Position numbers and translations under genes: made by a program
Notes under the pieces: model-generated
Database searches by the model: none
Told to the model about the DNA's origin: nothing
What the model saw: only the letters and a program-made list of their open reading frames with translations
NCBI GenBank assembly: GCA_003024785.1
Contig: PUQB01000222.1
Location: 460,161 to 524,160 of the forward strand
Source of the DNA: Selaginella tamariscina
Taxonomy: Eukaryota; Streptophyta; Lycopodiopsida; Selaginellales; Selaginellaceae
Direction of reading: 5' to 3'
Length of the DNA stretch: 64,000 nucleotides
Shown: piece by piece, positions 61,139-64,000 of the stretch
Layout: every line of letters starts with the position of its first letter
How positions within the stretch are numbered: the first letter of the stretch is position 1

Positions 61139-61703
61139 TGTGTATTAATTTAATATTGATAATAAGGTTTAACACATGAATATTCTTGAAATAATAACAA
61201 ATTAATTGAGAAAATCCCATTAATATATACAAATGTAGAATAATTACTGCAATAATTAAGAACAAGACTAATTTAATTATGATAATCAGGTTTAATATTA
61301 GAATATTCTTCAAATATTAATAAAATATTAAAGAATATCCCATTGATACTAGGAAATGAAAACTAAATACTCGAGTAATTAAGAAAATAATAATAATAAA
61401 CAGACTATGAATATATTTTAAATGATACATAATAATATATCAATTTATTTATTGTATAAGTATATATTAATATATATATATAATATAAATATACTTGAAT
61501 ACTAAGAATGTAGAATATAGTCTAAAATTTCGTAATATTAAACAGCTTGAATCACTTGAATAACATTAAATGCAATTTTAAAATACTCATTGGAACTGGA
61601 GAGTATATATGTCAGAGTGTCGGATATTTGTGTCAACTCATCTTAAATTTTATTTTCTGTTCTTTTTAAAAAATTTGAATTTCTGACATATGTATTGTCG
61701 GTC

Positions 61704-61900
61704 TGACATATAAATTTGAAAATGCATTTAATTTCCCACTCAAATTCAGATCTGGTTCTTTCTCCGGCAAGGGTTTCTTCATTTCTGTATTTTTCACTCT
61801 TTAGATCTTCTTTTTTCTTCATAGTGATCATCTCAGGAGCGAGATTAAATTGGGTGCTATTCTTTATAGGAAAGCACGGCGCCTTCAGTGCTGTTTACAA
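61704..61900 (+). promoter_or_regulatory. Putative 5' exon of the transposase gene with splice donor, copy C
   Basis: Nearly identical to 6800-6996. The donor TTTACAA|GTAAGTATT is at 61900/61901 and the next good acceptor is at 63203. Confidence 0.45.
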
Positions 61901-62065
61901 GTAAGTATTATAAACAAATTTAAAAATACTTATTAAGATTCACTCTCTTACATTCTCTCTTAAAATTACAATTTAGGGGTTTAGAAATGCATTAGGATTA
62001 TAATATATTCCGTTAGGGATTTATCACGTTTAAATATCCTTTTAACTTAATATTCTAGGTTAACC

Positions 62066-63057
62066 GGGGCGGCGGGATTAATCCGGCCATTTCTTTTTCG
62101 CCTCTTTGAAGAAGTGGCGGGATTAATCCCGCCACCATCTCCCGGGCAATGCTTCTCCGCCACTGAAAAAGAGTGGCGGGATTAATCCCGTCGATAACCT
62201 TCTCAACTGATGAAGAGTTACCAGAATTTATTAGAAAGAGTTGTCGGCGGATTAATCCCGCCAACCATTTTAGGAGGCAGGGAAGGGGTGGCGGGATTAA
62301 TCTCGCCACCACTTCCTGTTTTAAAGATTTGGGGACAGGATTTATCCCGAGATCTCTTTGAAATCATAGTTTTGGAGAGAGTTATGTGCGGGTTTAATCC
62401 CGCCACCCATTCCCCGTCGTAAGAATTGTGGGCGGGATTAATCCCGCCTTGGACTCCCTCCGACAAGGAAGAGCCGGCGGGATTAATCCCGCCGCCTCTT
62501 CCTCCGACGAGGAAGGGAGTCCGGCGGGATTAATCCCGCCGACTCTCTCCGGCGAGGATGAGTCGGCGGGATTAATCCCGCCGGACTCCCTTCCTCGTCG
62601 GAGAGAGTCGGCGGGATTAATCCCGCCGGACTCCCCCCGAGGAGGAAGAGGCGGCGGGATTAATCCCGCCGGCTCTTCCTTGTCGGAGGGAGTCCAAGGC
62701 GGGATTAATCCCGCCGACTCTCTCCGAAGGGGTTGAGTCGGCGGCGGGATTAATCCCGCCGACTCTCTCCGAGGGAGTCGGCGGGATTAATCCCGCCGAC
62801 TCTCTCGGAGAGAGTCGGCGGGATTAATCCCGCCGGACTCCCCCCGAGGAGGAAGAGGCGGCGGGATTAATCCCGCCGGCTCTTCCTTGTCGGAGGGAGT
62901 CCAAGGCGGGATTAATCCCGCCGACTCTCTCCGAAGGGGTTGAGTCGGCGGCGGGATTAATCCCGCCGACTCTCTCCGAAGGGGTTGAGTCGCGGCGGGA
63001 TTAATCCCGCCGACCGTTCCTCGTCGGAGGGATTCGTGGCGGGATTAATCCCGCCCA
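62066..63057. repeat. Palindrome cluster 2, copy C
   Basis: About twenty units. Centres from about 62440 onward are 38-47 bp apart. Compared with A it has an extra block around 62750-62830 (GACTCTCTCCGAGGGAGTC, GACTCTCTCGGAGAGAGTC), where the spacers themselves are almost perfect palindromes. Confidence 0.95.
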
Positions 63058-63203
63058 TCAGTTGTATTAATCAAACATGAGATATTATCTCTAAACATAA
63101 TTATGTATTATTGCATATGCATATTATTAAGTAACCGTAATTCAGATTTCTTAAAAATATTGCATAAACAGATATCATAAATAATACAATTATTTATGTG
63201 CAG

Positions 63204-64000
63204 GACAATATGTTTAATACTGGAGATAAAGTATGTCTTCTTCGGAACAACGAGATAGTTGGCATGGAACTGTGGAAGTTCGAGATAATAATGCATCATG
63301 CACAATATTTCCCAAGGATCTTGTGTGTACGTATGGGTGAACACCATTTTCAAGCATGTTGAGGTTCTGGGAATGGAATTTGAGGAGGGTTCTCCTATAT
63401 TGTGGAATTTGGATGAAGTCAAGGCTGACACAAAATATGCAGAGTCACAAACAAATAGTAGCACGAGTTTACCAGATGATGGCTTGCCTGCTGTGATGGA
63501 TGAGGTGATTCTCTTTCTTCGTGAGATTGAAGTCGGAAGAGGCATCATCACAGCTATAAATCCAATGGAAGCAGTGTCAGAAGAGAAACTAGGGTCCGAC
63601 TTCGTGGGTGTAGTTGTGACAGAGGTTTCACCTAATGGCACATTGTATCCTGGATCCCTCGTGAGGTGGCGAACATCTGAATTAAGACGGCAAGATGGTT
63701 CAACATATTCTGGGTTGGATTTCAATAATAACAACCCGGAAGAACAACTCATATTTGAAGAGGTTCCTTGCATTGGTCCTATTGTAAGAAAAAGGCGATT
63801 CATGGGTTGTAGATCTTCCCCTGCAAGTTTCAGCAAGAGGGTAAAGATGGATCCTACATCTTCCGAAAGTGTTACGAGCATTTCCACGATTGACTGTTGC
63901 AAGAAGAAGTGTTGTCAGATGGCAGACCGGAATGAAATTACCCAATGTAGACATGTCTTTCGTATGCTCACCCAAAAGCAAAGGCATGAGTTTGTATATG
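63204..64000 (+). CDS. DUF7869-type transposase-like gene, copy C (5' part, cut by window end)
   Basis: ATG at 63210 after the acceptor GTGCAG. Both TNP1-like modules and the CCKKKCC cluster are present up to the window end. Relative to A it lacks single bases near 63264 and 63301, so the first 30 codons are out of frame with the rest. From about 63330 the frame is the same as in A. Confidence 0.7.

Larger units (their letters stand above)
51716..64000 (+). mobile_element. Copy C of the ~15-kb TIR DNA transposon (right end outside window)
   Basis: Begins at ATGCACGTTGTAACTAAAGT, the inverted counterpart of the right ends of A and B. It contains the only complete left part in the window, with the HAD-like and methyltransferase-like regions, and the longest open reading frames. 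Adding the 3.63 kb from the transposase start to the right end of copy B predicts an end about 2.8 kb beyond the window and a total near 15.1 kb. A and C are nearly identical over long stretches (for example 5600-6500 against 60480-61400), so transposition was fairly recent. Confidence 0.85.

Overview
The window looks like nuclear DNA of a land plant. Evidence: a 12-exon MATE-type transporter gene with plant-style introns, interstitial TTTAGGG (plant telomere-type) repeats, two Ty3-type LTR retroelement fossils, and long AT-rich spacers full of TA/TG microsatellites. I cannot name the species. No tRNA, rRNA, CRISPR or bacterial-type operon was seen.

The dominant feature is three copies of one large DNA transposon family that I do not recognise as described. 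Copy A runs from the left window edge to 11824, copy B from 16192 to 27209, and copy C from 51716 past the right edge. A 27-bp terminal inverted repeat is visible at the left end of C and at the right ends of A and B. Combining copies gives a full length of about 15.1 kb. Layout, left to right: (1) a minus-strand gene with a ParB/sulfiredoxin-fold-like domain, a degenerate DNA-methyltransferase-like domain and, probably by splicing, a HAD/FCP1-like phosphatase domain; (2) a hairpin with 24-nt arms; (3) a first cluster of the 18-bp palindrome GGCGGGATTAATCCCGCC; (4) about 4 kb of microsatellites, telomere-type repeats and AT-rich DNA; (5) a short putative 5' exon; (6) a second palindrome cluster, apparently inside intron 1 of the next gene; (7) a plus-strand transposase-like gene (DUF7869-type, with RNase H-like D/D/E motifs and two En/Spm TNP1-like modules at its N-terminus). 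The two genes diverge, and each has a palindrome cluster at its 5' side. The pairing of a ParB-like protein with clustered palindromes is the most interesting idea here.

Between A and B lies a Ty3-type LTR fossil (11825-16191). Its right LTR is complete and cuts B, while its left LTR is interrupted exactly at the end of A. The simplest history is B first, then the retroelement into B, then A into the retroelement's LTR. A and C are closer to each other than to B.

From 27.2 to 51.7 kb is ordinary AT-rich plant DNA. It holds a small Ty3 fossil with both LTRs and a 5-bp target duplication (30382-33583), three copies of a 36-bp imperfect palindrome (35.9-36.4 kb), a decayed unknown coding relic (about 36.5-38.3 kb), a foldback element (about 40.15-41.25 kb), the MATE gene (42309-46202) and a diverged fragment of the HAD gene (about 50.8-51.06 kb). 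The MATE gene carries several one-base losses although its splice sites are intact. Either it is a recent pseudogene or the assembly has residual indels, so every broken frame in the window should be read with that caution.
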